Source: Streptomyces zagrosensis (lineage in GTDB: Bacteria > Actinomycetota > Actinomycetes > Streptomycetales > Streptomycetaceae). From it: DNA of 64,000 bases. Within the stretch, counting starts at the first letter, position 1. Every line of letters begins with the position of its first letter. The position numbers were made by a program, and so were the translations under genes. A model generated the notes under the pieces. The model saw only the letters and a list, made by a program, of their open reading frames with translations, searched no databases and had not been told where the DNA came from. Below, piece by piece: positions 38,811 to 46,735 of the stretch. The stretch is taken from NCBI RefSeq assembly GCF_014203645.1, contig NZ_JACHJL010000003.1, positions 62,001 through 126,000 on the forward strand, given 5' to 3'.

Positions 38811-40170
38811 GGGTGGGCTCTCCTTCCGTTCCGGGGGCGGGGGCGAGGGTGGTGGTTAACCATTCCTCGGTGGGGGTGAGGCCGGTTCCGGCGTAGGTCC
38901 AGTGGGCGAGGACGAGGGTGGTGTGTTCGTCGTTGTCGGGGGCCGGTGGGTGGGGTTGGGCTTGGGCGCGGCGCCAGGCGGTGCGGGTGTCGCGGAGGGC
39001 TGTGAGGGTGGTGGAGTAGTGGCGGGACTTGGTGGAGAAGTGGCCGCGGAAGCCGAGCATGTGGGCCCAGGCGCGCAGGCGGAGGTGTTCGAGGTCCTTG
39101 CGGGCGTCGAGGGCCCAGGCGGTGCGGATCAGGCGTTCGGTGTGGGGGCTGAGGTTGTGTCGGGCGAGTTCGGCGAGGAACCTCAGCGGTCGGTCGAGAG
39201 TGCCCGTCGCTGTCTCGGCGCCCTTGGTGGCGTATTTGGCGATGTACGCGGCGACCGCGCGGTCCGTGAGGGCCGTGCCGCCGTCGAAGTCCGGGCCGTG
39301 GATGGGCCGTACGTCGAGCTGGTCGCCGAAGGCGAAGGTGTGTTCGCGGCCGTTGACGGTCGGGCCGGTGACGCGTGCCTTGGTGGCAGCGGCGTGGATG
39401 GCGTCGGTGAGCAGCTCGACGGTTGCCCAGGGTGGGGGTGGGGTGTGGCCGCCGGTGGGACCGTCGAGGCGGATGACGGCGTGGAAGTGGACGGCGCCGC
39501 GCTTTTGGTACTCGGCGACCTTGGCGAAGGACAGTCGGGCGTGGTGGCGCAGGGCGCGTTGGGTGAGCGCGGCGCGCTTGGCGATCTCGCGGCGCAGGTA
39601 GATGGAGAAGCGCCGCCACAGGGGCCCGGCGTGCGCGTTCCACAGGATCGCGGCTTCGTAGTCGTAGCGGTCCGGGTCGAGTGGGGCGCCTAGTTGGGCG
39701 TCGTCCTGGTCGTGGCGGGTGCCGCAGCGGCAGGGACGGGTGGTGCCTGCCGGGCCTTTGGGACGGTTGTGGACGGGGCCGAAGCCGGGGGCGGTGAAGG
39801 TGGCGAAGACGCGGGGGTGGGTGGCGACGGTGTCGGGGGTGCCCTTGCCGCCGCGTAGTCCTGCGGTGATCAGGTGGAAGGTGTCGCGGCGGTAGGTCTC
39901 GGCGCAGGTGGGGCAGCGGGTGGTGCGGCGGTTGTTGCAGCGGGTCAGGAGGTGGCCGGCGGGCAGGTCGGCGGAGTGGAGGTGGCGGAGGACGTTGCCT
40001 ATCTCGCCGGTTGTGGTGTTGAGGTGGTGTTCGGTGCGGTGGCCGTCGAGGCGGATGGGGTGGGTGCAGCCGCCGAGGCTGGAGAGTTGGCGGAGTAGGG
40101 CGGGCAGGGTGCCGTGGGCGGCCAGGTGGCTGAGTTCTGGCAGCGGTGGTGGGGTGGTGCGGGTGATGAT
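38803..40170 (-). CDS. RepSA-type replication initiator, putative ATC start
   Basis: 455 residues if translation begins at ATC 40170. Rolling-circle features: zinc-type Cys pairs CNNRRTTRCPTCAETYRRDT and RPCRCGTRHDQ, the HUH motif GAVHFHAVIRLDG, and the catalytic tyrosine motif VAAYIAKYATKGAE. It nicks the element origin for replication after excision. The frame is open far upstream with no ATG, GTG or TTG before residue ~370; AAGAGGAG ends six bases before ATC ATC ACC at 40170, where homologues have their N-terminus (TRTTPP, then HLAAHG). A CTG at about codon 10 is an alternative. The stop overlaps xis. Confidence 0.85.
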   Translation of the reverse strand: MITRTTPPPLPELSHLAAHGTLPALLRQLSSLGGCTHPIRLDGHRTEHHLNTTTGEIGNVLRHLHSADLPAGHLLTRCNNRRTTRCPTCAETYRRDTFHLITAGLRGGKGTPDTVATHPRVFATFTAPGFGPVHNRPKGPAGTTRPCRCGTRHDQDDAQLGAPLDPDRYDYEAAILWNAHAGPLWRRFSIYLRREIAKRAALTQRALRHHARLSFAKVAEYQKRGAVHFHAVIRLDGPTGGHTPPPPWATVELLTDAIHAAATKARVTGPTVNGREHTFAFGDQLDVRPIHGPDFDGGTALTDRAVAAYIAKYATKGAETATGTLDRPLRFLAELARHNLSPHTERLIRTAWALDARKDLEHLRLRAWAHMLGFRGHFSTKSRHYSTTLTALRDTRTAWRRAQAQPHPPAPDNDEHTTLVLAHWTYAGTGLTPTEEWLTTTLAPAPGTEGEPTHG

Positions 40171-40276
40171 GGCTGTCTCCTCTTGTGGCTTCGGTCGTGA
40201 GGGGGGTTGGTTGCCGGGGCGGCGGATGCTTGGCGGTATCGAGGCCGCCCCGGCAGTCGTGGGAGTTGGTTGGGGC

Positions 40277-40573
40277 TCAGCGGTGGCGGTGGTGCTGGCC
40301 GGTGAGCAGGGTGCGGATGACGACGGCGGCCAGGGCCACGGACACGGCCGCGATGGCGACGGCGGCCAGCAGCGCGGTCAGCACGATGCCGATGGTCACC
40401 ACGGCGGCGACCGTTCCGGCGCCGACGCTGAGTGAGGGTGCGATGCGGCGGGCCGGTGAGGGCGGGGCGGGTTGCTGGCAGGAGCAGGCCGGGGCGCGGT
40501 CGCGTCGGGTTGCGTGGTCGATCGCGTACGAGGTGGGCGACGCGGGAGGCTGCGGGTACTTCGGACGGAACAT
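40277..40573 (-). CDS. Small AICE membrane protein (spread-type)
   Basis: 98 residues from ATG 40573, with AGAGGTGATC upstream. Residues 1-45 are Pro/Ala-rich with CSCQQP; a long hydrophobic stretch (about 50-88, VGAGTVAAVVTIGIVLTALL and AAVAIAAVSVALAAVVI) predicts two membrane helices. Small membrane proteins in this position of AICEs (Spd) help plasmid spread between hyphal compartments. No sequence family recognised. Confidence 0.65.
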   Translation of the reverse strand: MFRPKYPQPPASPTSYAIDHATRRDRAPACSCQQPAPPSPARRIAPSLSVGAGTVAAVVTIGIVLTALLAAVAIAAVSVALAAVVIRTLLTGQHHRHR

Positions 40574-40597
40574 GGAGATCACCTCTCAGCTACTCGT

Positions 40598-40792
40598 CTA
40601 GTCATGTGTGCCGTTGACGACATCCACGCCGGAGCGCGTGCCGTCCTCGATGGAGGGGGCGAGCATGGTCTTGGAGAGCCAGAAGCCGAACAGGGCGATG
40701 ACGACGGCGACCCAGAGGCGGACGCCCAGGAATTTGATCGCGGCCCAGACGATGACTCCGAGGATGAAGACCAGGGGCAAGCTGACGGTCAC
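40598..40792 (-). CDS. Small AICE membrane protein
   Basis: 64 residues from GTG 40792, with AAAGG eight bases upstream. Two hydrophobic helices: LPLVFILGVIVWAAIKFLGV and LWVAVVIALFGFWLSKTML. The tail is acidic. A common small membrane partner between rep and tra in AICEs; function in spread inferred. Confidence 0.65.
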   Translation of the reverse strand: MTVSLPLVFILGVIVWAAIKFLGVRLWVAVVIALFGFWLSKTMLAPSIEDGTRSGVDVVNGTHD

Positions 40793-40816
40793 GGGCGGAA
40801 CCTTTCAGCGGGACTT

Positions 40817-41002
40817 TCAGCGGATGGGGCAGCGGTGGGTGCGGGCGGCGAGTTCGGCGGCGGCGCGGCTGTCGTAGTCGGCGCAGAAGTCGCAGCGCGG
40901 GGCGGTGCAGGCCACGGTGTGCTTTTCTCGGCCGCGCTGGTCGTAGGCGGTGCCGACGCGTACGGGGCCGATGCGGGTGACGTTGCGGAAGCGGCGGGGC
41001 AT
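40817..41002 (-). CDS. Mobile element transfer protein (small, Cys-rich)
   Basis: 61 residues from ATG 41002, preceded by AGGAG. RNVTRIGPVRVGTAYDQRGR is followed by ACTAPRCDFCADYDSRAAAE and THRCPIR; four Cys suggest a zinc knuckle. This short protein is a standard neighbour of traSA in Streptomyces AICEs, usually named mobile element transfer protein. Confidence 0.75.
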   Translation of the reverse strand: MPRRFRNVTRIGPVRVGTAYDQRGREKHTVACTAPRCDFCADYDSRAAAELAARTHRCPIR

Positions 41003-41004
41003 GG

Positions 41005-41187
41005 TCAGTTCTCCTGACGCGGGGTCGGGCCGGGGAAGTGGCGGAGGATGCGGGCCGCCTCGGTGGGGTTGGCGGTGTGGTCGGCTGCCTCCTCGGCGAG
41101 GAGCCGGGCCAGGGCCGGGCGGCCGGAGTCGGCCATCTCGCGGGCGCCGTTGAGGAGTTCGGCGGTGGTGAGGTGGTGTCCGGTCAT
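41005..41187 (-). CDS. Small AICE hypothetical protein
   Basis: 60 residues, helical: LTTAELLNGAREMADSGRPA, ARLLAEEAADHTANPTEAAR, ILRHFPGP. Ends 2 bp before the transfer protein start. I do not recognise the family; its place inside the transfer operon implies a transfer or spread role. Confidence 0.6.
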   Translation of the reverse strand: MTGHHLTTAELLNGAREMADSGRPALARLLAEEAADHTANPTEAARILRHFPGPTPRQEN

Positions 41188-41202
41188 GGTTCGGGTGTCC
41201 CT

Positions 41203-41850
41203 TCAGGTGAGGTGAGCGGCGATGGCGTCGGCCAGGGGCGCGGGGACGCCGAGACGGGCGCGCAGGGTGTCGGGGTCGATGGGTGATCCGGTACGGGCGA
41301 GGTGATCGTCGGCGAGCTTGCGGGCGTGGGTGACCAGCGCGGCGGGGACGCGGGGCGCGGGCAACGGGTCGGCGACCGGGGGCGGGGCGAGGGCTGGCGA
41401 CGATGGTTCGGCCACCGGTTCGGTGTCCGTGGGGACGGCTGCGGGTTCGGCTCGTGCAGAGGGTTCGGCCACCGCGGGTTGTGCGGTGGTGTGGGCCAGC
41501 AGCGTTCCGCCGAGGAAGGCGACGGCGGGCCACCCGGCGACGAGGATGCGGAGCCAGGCCGGTACGTCGCCGAGGTCGAGGAGGCCGGCGGTGGCGATGT
41601 TGGCGCCCAGTGATGCGGCCAGGGCGATGAGGAACCAGCACCAGCCCGCTGTCTTGGCCGGGCCCGAGCCCGTACGCAGGCGTCGCCAGGCCGCTACCAA
41701 GAGCAGGTCCACGGAGACGGGGTAGGCCCAGGCTTTCCACCCGTGTTGACCGGCCGCCGAGGCGAGGTCGTGCAGGTGGGCGAAGGACAGCGCGGCGGCG
41801 ATGACCGCTTGCACGAGCACCGCGTCAATCCGCGCCAGGTGAGCTCGCAC
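41203..41850 (-). CDS. DUF2637 membrane protein (SpdB-like)
   Basis: 215 residues. Four membrane helices in the N-terminal 110 residues: VLVQAVIAAALSFAHLHDLA, AWAYPVSVDLLLVAAWRRL, AGWCWFLIALAASLGANIAT and WLRILVAGWPAVAFLGGTLL. The PVSVDLLL block is typical of DUF2637. A Pro/Ala linker is followed by a small helical, probably DNA-binding end (PDTLRARLGVPAPLADAIAA). Homologues spread conjugative elements through septa together with Tra. Confidence 0.85.
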   Translation of the reverse strand: MRAHLARIDAVLVQAVIAAALSFAHLHDLASAAGQHGWKAWAYPVSVDLLLVAAWRRLRTGSGPAKTAGWCWFLIALAASLGANIATAGLLDLGDVPAWLRILVAGWPAVAFLGGTLLAHTTAQPAVAEPSARAEPAAVPTDTEPVAEPSSPALAPPPVADPLPAPRVPAALVTHARKLADDHLARTGSPIDPDTLRARLGVPAPLADAIAAHLT

Positions 41851-41935
41851 GGGCAGTCTCCTTCCGGGATGCGGGCATGGCGGGGGTAGGGAGGTGGCGT
41901 ACGGAGCGGTTACGCCAACCGGCAGCGGGTGTGGA

Positions 41936-43312
41936 TCAGTCGGCGGCGGGGCGCGGCTTGAGCAGCGGTACCGGAGTACTCGCGGGCGGTGCGGCGATAT
42001 GCGGCCGGGAGGCTTTGAGCGCGGGCAGGTCGGGCGCCAGGTGGGCGAAGTCGCGGCAGGTGGCGGCGGCTTTCGCGAGGGAGAGATAGGGCGTGCGGAT
42101 GCGGGTCCAGCCGCCGGAGGTGTCTCCGGCGACGGCCAGGCCCGGCATGTCGGGGGCGATGGAGCAGGCCGCGCCGACCGCTTCGGGGGCGATGTCGCCC
42201 AGCGCCATCTTGGCCGAGGCTTCGTCGTTGACGCGGTGGCAGACGCGGCCGGTCAACTGGGCCCGCAGCATCGTCGCGCCCTTGCCCAGCTCGGCGCCGA
42301 AGCGCTGCCCGCACACCTCCAGGTAGATGCCCGCCGCGCGGCCGAGTTGGGCGAGGCGGATGAGCTGGGTGACCATCTCGTCCCGGCGTTCCTCGTCCTT
42401 GCGGGAGGCGACGAGGAAGAGTTCCGCCACCTCGTCCACCAGCAGCACCACCGGAACGGGCCGCTCCTCCTCCGGCAGGCCCCACACATCGGAGGTGATC
42501 TCCTCATCCGGGGTGGTGGGGGCGATGCTCTGCCGGGCCTTGATCAGGTCGTAGCGGTCCTCCATCAGGTTGATCAGCGCGGGCAGCAAGTCGCCAGCCT
42601 GTGCCGGGTCGGTGGCCAGCGCGGACAGACGCGGGGCGAACGGGGCCAGCTCAACGCCGCGCTTGCAGTCGATGCCGACCAGCGCGACCGGTTGCCGGGC
42701 CAGGCCGGATATCAGATGGCGCAGGAACATCGACTTGCCCGACAGCGTCGCGCCGAGCGTGAGCCCGTGCGGAACGGCCCGGTAGTCCCGTACGAAGGGC
42801 GTCGCGTCCTCCCGCAACGCCACCGGCACCGACAGCAAGCCGTCGTCAACCTCGCGCGGCATGCGGACCTTGCGCAGTACGTCGTAGCCGACCAGCCGCA
42901 ACTCCACCACGCCCGGCTTGAGCGTGGAGACGTAGACGGCGTGCACGCCCCAGGCGTGGCGCAGCCGTTCGGCGGAGGCGGCGACGTCCGCCGGTTCCTG
43001 GCCCGGTGCCAGGCGCAGCCGCAACCGTAAACCGGTCGTGGACGGGTGGAGCATGCCCCGCCGGGGCGGGACAGGCCGCACCTCGCGGCGGGTGAGCGTG
43101 TGCGTGGCCCAGGCACGCAGCCGCGATGGCGGTACGGCCAGCCCGCAGGCGTCCATGACTGATCCGTATGTGCTCATCACTCGGGCGGCGGAGAGCGGCA
43201 GGCCGAGCGTGGACCAGTACGCGGCCGGGTGCTTGGCCCGGAGGTAGGCGGCGCCGCCTACCGTCGCGGCCACCGGTCCGCCCACCTCCATCAGCGTCGT
43301 CACGTCAGCCAT
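41936..43312 (-). CDS. traSA: FtsK/SpoIIIE-type conjugative DNA translocase (TraSA-like)
   Basis: 458 residues from ATG 43312; longer starts upstream are open but overlap the preceding gene. FtsK domain: Walker A GATLSGKSMFLRHLISGLA, ELAPFAPRLSALATDPAQ, Walker B PVVLLVDEVAELF, GIYLEVCGQRFGAELGKGAT, and MLRAQLTGRVCHRVND-type sensor region. Moves double-stranded element DNA between mycelia. The N-terminus has only a weak membrane segment (AATVGGAAYLRAKHPAAYW). It is followed by the spread genes. Confidence 0.92.
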   Translation of the reverse strand: MADVTTLMEVGGPVAATVGGAAYLRAKHPAAYWSTLGLPLSAARVMSTYGSVMDACGLAVPPSRLRAWATHTLTRREVRPVPPRRGMLHPSTTGLRLRLRLAPGQEPADVAASAERLRHAWGVHAVYVSTLKPGVVELRLVGYDVLRKVRMPREVDDGLLSVPVALREDATPFVRDYRAVPHGLTLGATLSGKSMFLRHLISGLARQPVALVGIDCKRGVELAPFAPRLSALATDPAQAGDLLPALINLMEDRYDLIKARQSIAPTTPDEEITSDVWGLPEEERPVPVVLLVDEVAELFLVASRKDEERRDEMVTQLIRLAQLGRAAGIYLEVCGQRFGAELGKGATMLRAQLTGRVCHRVNDEASAKMALGDIAPEAVGAACSIAPDMPGLAVAGDTSGGWTRIRTPYLSLAKAAATCRDFAHLAPDLPALKASRPHIAAPPASTPVPLLKPRPAAD

Positions 43313-43317
43313 GGGAC

Positions 43318-43671
43318 TCAGGCCGCCTCGTGCGTGCTCAGGGCGGCGGCGGGGGCGATGGCGTCGGCCCTGAAGGCGATCCCGTGCCGCTGCTGCCCGT
43401 TGAACACGCTCTCCCACGGCCGGGCGACCAGCCCGATCAGCGTCACGGGCGCACCGAGCGCCAGCCCATCCGTGACCCCGCTCTCCGGCACGGTGACCTG
43501 CACCAGGGACGACTCCCCGCCCGCGATGTAGACCACGCCGAGCTTCACCAGCGCCTCACCGCTGACCGCGTCCTTGGCGATCTCACCGGTCTGCCGATCC
43601 TTCACCTTCGGTTCCGGTGCCTCGGTCAGCAAGATCGTGGCACCGGACGTCTCGACTCGAATGGAACGCAC
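43318..43671 (-). CDS. AICE conserved protein upstream of traSA
   Basis: 117 residues from GTG 43671, with GAGGAG seven bases upstream. A beta-rich small domain: IRVETSGATILLTEAPEPKV, DRQTGEIAKDAVSGEALVKL, VVYIAGGESSLVQVTVPES, RPWESVFNGQQRHGIAFRAD. I recall proteins like this directly before tra in Streptomyces AICEs, sometimes called SCO3933-like; molecular role unknown. It is the first gene of the leftward operon, just downstream of the GntR operators. Confidence 0.75.
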   Translation of the reverse strand: MRSIRVETSGATILLTEAPEPKVKDRQTGEIAKDAVSGEALVKLGVVYIAGGESSLVQVTVPESGVTDGLALGAPVTLIGLVARPWESVFNGQQRHGIAFRADAIAPAAALSTHEAA

Positions 43672-43705
43672 CTGGTTTCTCCTCTGTCTCGCACGCAATC
43701 GCGGG

Positions 43706-43723
43706 CATCTAGTTGTCTAGATG
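43706..43723. promoter_or_regulatory. Operator palindrome 1 upstream of transfer operon
   Basis: CATCTAGTTGTCTAGATG has perfect 7-bp arms around TTGT, 35 bp before the first gene of the leftward operon. Core GTCTAGAT resembles the GntR/HutC consensus GTMTAKAC. Confidence 0.6.
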
Positions 43724-43784
43724 AGTGGCGGTTTTGAGCCGGCGAATGCCGGGCCCGCGAACCACTGTGCCACACGACTTACCC

Positions 43785-43800
43785 ACTCGTCTATACGAGT
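43785..43800. promoter_or_regulatory. Operator palindrome 2 (GntR-type)
   Basis: ACTCGTCTATACGAGT is a perfect 16-bp palindrome with GTCTATAC at its centre, an exact match to the HutC-type GTMTAKAC consensus. A half site TGTACGAGT lies about 20 bp further on. Likely bound by the repressor encoded next to it. Confidence 0.7.
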
Positions 43801-43853
43801 ATGCGTGATTGGGTGTACGAGTCAGAAGGGGCGGGCGAGGCCGCCACGGGGCG

Positions 43854-44642
43854 TCAGGTGGCGGGCAGTTGGTAGGCCAGGACGTAGGCGTCCGCCGCCA
43901 TCACGGTGTCGCACACCTCCACCGCTCGCCCATCGACGTCGTACGCGGTCCGCACCAGGTGAATCACCGGGACGCCGGAGGCCAGCCGGAGGGTGCGCAC
44001 CTCGGCCGGGGTGGGCATGCGGGCGCGGATCTCCTCGTCGAAGTGGTCCAGGCGATGGCCCATCTCCTCCAGGCGGGCATAGATGCCGCCAGGGCCGGGG
44101 TTCGGCTGAGCGATGGGAGTGTTACGGGCCAGGTCCAGCGGCAGATAGGAGGTGGCGAACTCCACCGGCCGGCCATCGAGCAGATACCGCCGACGGCGGG
44201 CCAACACCTTGCGGGGCGAGCCGAGCCGGGCGGAGATGTCGGGTGAGGGGCGTTCCTCCTTCACCTCCAGGCCGTCCACCTCTGGGCGACTGCCCGCGGC
44301 TTCCGCCTCCACCGTGAACGCCGATTTGCCCTGGTCACGGTGGCGCCGGGCGAACCGGTCGGAAGCCAGCCGCCGCACCGGGGGCCGAGGCCGGACGTAG
44401 ACGCCCTTGCCGTGCTCGGACACGGCCAGCCCTTCTTGCTGGAGCAGGGAAAGGGCGTTGCGGACAGTCATCCGCGAGACGCCGAAGTGTTCCACCAGCT
44501 CCGTTTCCGAAGGCAGCTTGTCGCCCTCCCGGAAACGGCCCTTGTCGATGGCTTCGCGAAGCTGGTCGGCGATCTGCCGGAAGACCGCGCGGTCACTGGT
44601 CGGGTCCAGCGCGCCCAGAAGGCCCGAGGCGAGAGGAGGCAT
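43854..44642 (-). CDS. GntR/HutC-family repressor (KorSA-like)
   Basis: 262 residues. N-terminal winged helix (about 15-85): DRAVFRQIADQLREAIDKG, GDKLPSETELVEHFGVSRMTV and RNALSLLQQEGLAVSEHGKG. C-terminal UTRA ligand domain: VLARRRRYLLDGRPVEFATS, YLPLDLARNTPIA and VPVIHLVRTAYDVDGRAVEV. In pSAM2, KorSA represses transfer and replication. A site CTCGTCTAGA (complement of 44663-44672) lies in its leader, implying autoregulation. It ends 53 bp from operator 2. Confidence 0.88.
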   Translation of the reverse strand: MPPLASGLLGALDPTSDRAVFRQIADQLREAIDKGRFREGDKLPSETELVEHFGVSRMTVRNALSLLQQEGLAVSEHGKGVYVRPRPPVRRLASDRFARRHRDQGKSAFTVEAEAAGSRPEVDGLEVKEERPSPDISARLGSPRKVLARRRRYLLDGRPVEFATSYLPLDLARNTPIAQPNPGPGGIYARLEEMGHRLDHFDEEIRARMPTPAEVRTLRLASGVPVIHLVRTAYDVDGRAVEVCDTVMAADAYVLAYQLPAT

Positions 44643-44662
44643 GATGCGTACTCCTTTAGGTA

Positions 44663-44672
44663 TCTAGACGAG
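44663..44672. promoter_or_regulatory. GntR half-palindrome in the repressor leader
   Basis: TCTAGACGAG (complement CTCGTCTAGA) shares the CTCGTCTA arm of operators 1 and 2 and sits 21 bp upstream of the gntR start, in the divergent gap with the NUDIX gene. Confidence 0.5.
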
Positions 44673-44728
44673 CGGCTGACCCGTGTTGCTACGGTGGAGA
44701 GCCTAGTCAGCCGAGAGGGCAGAGCAAC

Positions 44729-45160
44729 GTGAGCCTTGAGCGCCCGCACTCCGTGAGCGTCGCCGGAGTCATCGTGGACGACGCGAGTCGCGCCCTGCTG
44801 ATCAAGCGGCGGGACAACGGTAAGTGGGAACCGCCCGGCGGCGTGCTCGAACGCGAAGAAACGATCTCCGACGCACTGCAACGCGAAGTCCTCGAAGAGA
44901 CCGGCATCAAGATCGCACTCCCGGCGACCTTGACCGGCATCTACAAGAACATGACCGGACTGATCGTTTCTCTGGTCTTCCGGTGCGAGGCGATCGACGG
45001 CGCTCCGACCACCGGAGCGGAGACCCGAGCCCTGCGCTGGGCCACCCGCGAAGAGGTAGCCGAGCTGGCTGACGAGGCGTACGCGATCCGCGTCCTTGAC
45101 GCACTCGACAACGCTTCCCCGCCAGCCGTCCGCGCCCACGACGGCATACGACTCATCTAG
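44729..45160 (+). CDS. NUDIX protein, Pif-like transfer immunity factor
   Basis: 143 residues from GTG 44729. A full Nudix box is present: GGVLEREETISDALQREVLEETGI (about 37-60, given by its Gly, Glu and REVLEETG residues), preceded by VSVAGVIVDDASRALLIKRR. In pSAM2, the NUDIX protein Pif blocks redundant transfer into cells that already carry the element; position next to korSA supports the same role. Divergent from gntR; a CTCATCTAG half site overlaps its stop. Confidence 0.8.
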   Translation: MSLERPHSVSVAGVIVDDASRALLIKRRDNGKWEPPGGVLEREETISDALQREVLEETGIKIALPATLTGIYKNMTGLIVSLVFRCEAIDGAPTTGAETRALRWATREEVAELADEAYAIRVLDALDNASPPAVRAHDGIRLI

Positions 45161-45206
45161 CACGAACCCACCGCATATGGCCGCCCACCAGCATGGAGGA
45201 ACTTGT

Positions 45207-45665
45207 ATGGACGAGTATATGAGTGAACCGCGAGTGTGGGGCCGTATCTGCCCAGGTTCACGAGAAGAGGTCACCCACGCCCGCCAATGGACCCGGGACA
45301 TACTGCGCGGCCACCCCTGCGCTGACGACGCCGTACTCATCGTCAGCGAACTCACCACCAACGCCCTCACCCACACCGACAGCGGCACCCACCTCGGCGT
45401 CTTCCACATCACTCTCACGCTCACATGCCACCGGGTCAGCATCTCGGTCACCGACACCGGCGGAGGCACCACACCGCCCCACCGCGCGAAGGCACCCGCA
45501 GGAGCCACCCACGGCCGCGGACTGGACATCGTCGCCATCCTGGCCCGCCACTTCCACGTCACCGGCAACCAGAACGGCCGCACCGTCACCGCCGAACTAT
45601 CCGCACCCATCCCAGGCGAACGCGGCGGCGACCACACGCCCACGACACACGAGGCGACCCGATGA
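45207..45665 (+). CDS. HATPase_c (RsbW-type) ATP-binding protein
   Basis: 152 residues from ATG 45207, which has GGAGGA six bases upstream. GHKL ATPase motifs: N-box IVSELTTNALTHTDSGTH, G1 VSISVTDTGGGTTPP and G2 ATHGRGLDIVAILARHF. Such stand-alone kinases are anti-sigma factor-like regulators; on an AICE the target could be host development. The stop TGA overlaps the next ATG (ATGA), so both are coupled. Confidence 0.85.
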   Translation: MDEYMSEPRVWGRICPGSREEVTHARQWTRDILRGHPCADDAVLIVSELTTNALTHTDSGTHLGVFHITLTLTCHRVSISVTDTGGGTTPPHRAKAPAGATHGRGLDIVAILARHFHVTGNQNGRTVTAELSAPIPGERGGDHTPTTHEATR

Positions 45666-45967
45666 CAACGAACCCCACCCCACACAACGACGGCGAGCAG
45701 GACGAACTGCACCGCTACGAGCTCACCGTCTCCATGAACTGGGTCATCCGCACCTGCCAGGACATCATCCGCAACCACAGTCACCGAACGTTCTGGACAC
45801 CGACCGGAAGCGCCGAAGGAGCAGCATCCACAGACCACTTGATCCGCTCAGCCCGCGAGGACGTACTCAGCAGACTCCAAGCCCACCTGGACGGGGCGCA
45901 GGCCATCCTGGCCGCCATCGAACACGAACGCGCCAAGCGCCACCCGGAGCCGCGGAGGGATGAGTAA
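45662..45967 (+). CDS. AICE hypothetical protein coupled to HATPase
   Basis: 101 residues, helical and charged: LHRYELTVSMNWVIRTCQDI, STDHLIRSAREDVLSRLQAH, LDGAQAILAAIEHERAKRH. ATGA overlap with the HATPase gene suggests co-translation and perhaps a complex. No family recognised. Confidence 0.65.
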   Translation: MTTNPTPHNDGEQDELHRYELTVSMNWVIRTCQDIIRNHSHRTFWTPTGSAEGAASTDHLIRSAREDVLSRLQAHLDGAQAILAAIEHERAKRHPEPRRDE

Positions 45968-46336
45968 CAACCTTCTCTACAGGTTCAAGGCGCCACGCAA
46001 GCGCGGCGCACGCGGCCCGGCTCCCCGGGCCGCCGCTCCTGTCTGCGCCCCGCTCCAGCCCGGTCCACCAGGCCGCGCGACAGCGGCGAGCGCTTTGGGC
46101 TGAGGAGACGAGGTCCGTTGTGGCTGGGGGTCGGCTCCACGGCTTTACCCACCTCCCCGATTCGGGTCCCGCGTCGGGCAAGGCCAGGGGGCCACTCGTT
46201 CAAATTCCGGGCAGGTCCACAGCCTGCCCGAGTTGCCGGCCAGCGTACGGCCCCCTGACCATGCCCGACCCCAAACCGGGCAGGACACCGGCCAAAGCCG
46301 CTCCGCCGACCTCGCGAGCGTGCACCTTCTGGAGCC
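45968..46336. other. Element noncoding region with nested inverted repeats
   Basis: 369 bp without a supported gene. CGGGCAGG/CCTGCCCG (46208-46215 with 46223-46230, 7-nt loop) sits inside a wider pair CAGGGGGCC/GGCCCCCTG (about 46184-46192 with 46250-46258). It could be a replication or transfer locus, a small RNA, or a terminator. Confidence 0.5.
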
Positions 46337-46735
46337 TCAGTCTTGAGTGCTAATGCGTGGCGTTGACTCCATGACCAGGCCCGGCAGCGCGACAATGGCG
46401 ATCAAGCCAGCAGGCGCGGTCAACCACCACCACGCGCCCCCGTTGACGGCAGCTGCCGCGATCAAACCGCCTGCGATGAGAAGCATAACGATGGCCAAGG
46501 CGACGCTGAATGGATCGTGGTTACGGCTGTCTTCAGCGATCATCTTTCTGATGGTCTCATCGATGTGCCGCGTCAGCTCGTCTTTCATGGTGCTGCTATC
46601 CGGAAGGGCGGCGAGGAGTTCGGCATCATGCTTAGCTCGTTCCCGGCTCCGCAGTTCCCTCTTCCTCGCCTGCCAGAGGCCACCGAAGATGGTAAGGACC
46701 GCGATTACAAGCGAGACGATCAACTCTGCCGACAT
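46337..46735 (-). CDS. AICE small membrane protein
   Basis: 132 residues from ATG 46735, with GAAGGAG six bases upstream. N-terminal helix ELIVSLVIAVLTIFGGLWQ, a charged coiled stretch RKRELRSRERAKHDAELLAA and DELTRHIDETIRKMIAED, then two helices FSVALAIVMLLIAGGLIAAA and WWLTAPAGLIAIVALPGLVM. Family unknown. It is the last gene before attR and has less biased codon use than the core genes. Confidence 0.65.
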   Translation of the reverse strand: MSAELIVSLVIAVLTIFGGLWQARKRELRSRERAKHDAELLAALPDSSTMKDELTRHIDETIRKMIAEDSRNHDPFSVALAIVMLLIAGGLIAAAAVNGGAWWWLTAPAGLIAIVALPGLVMESTPRISTQD

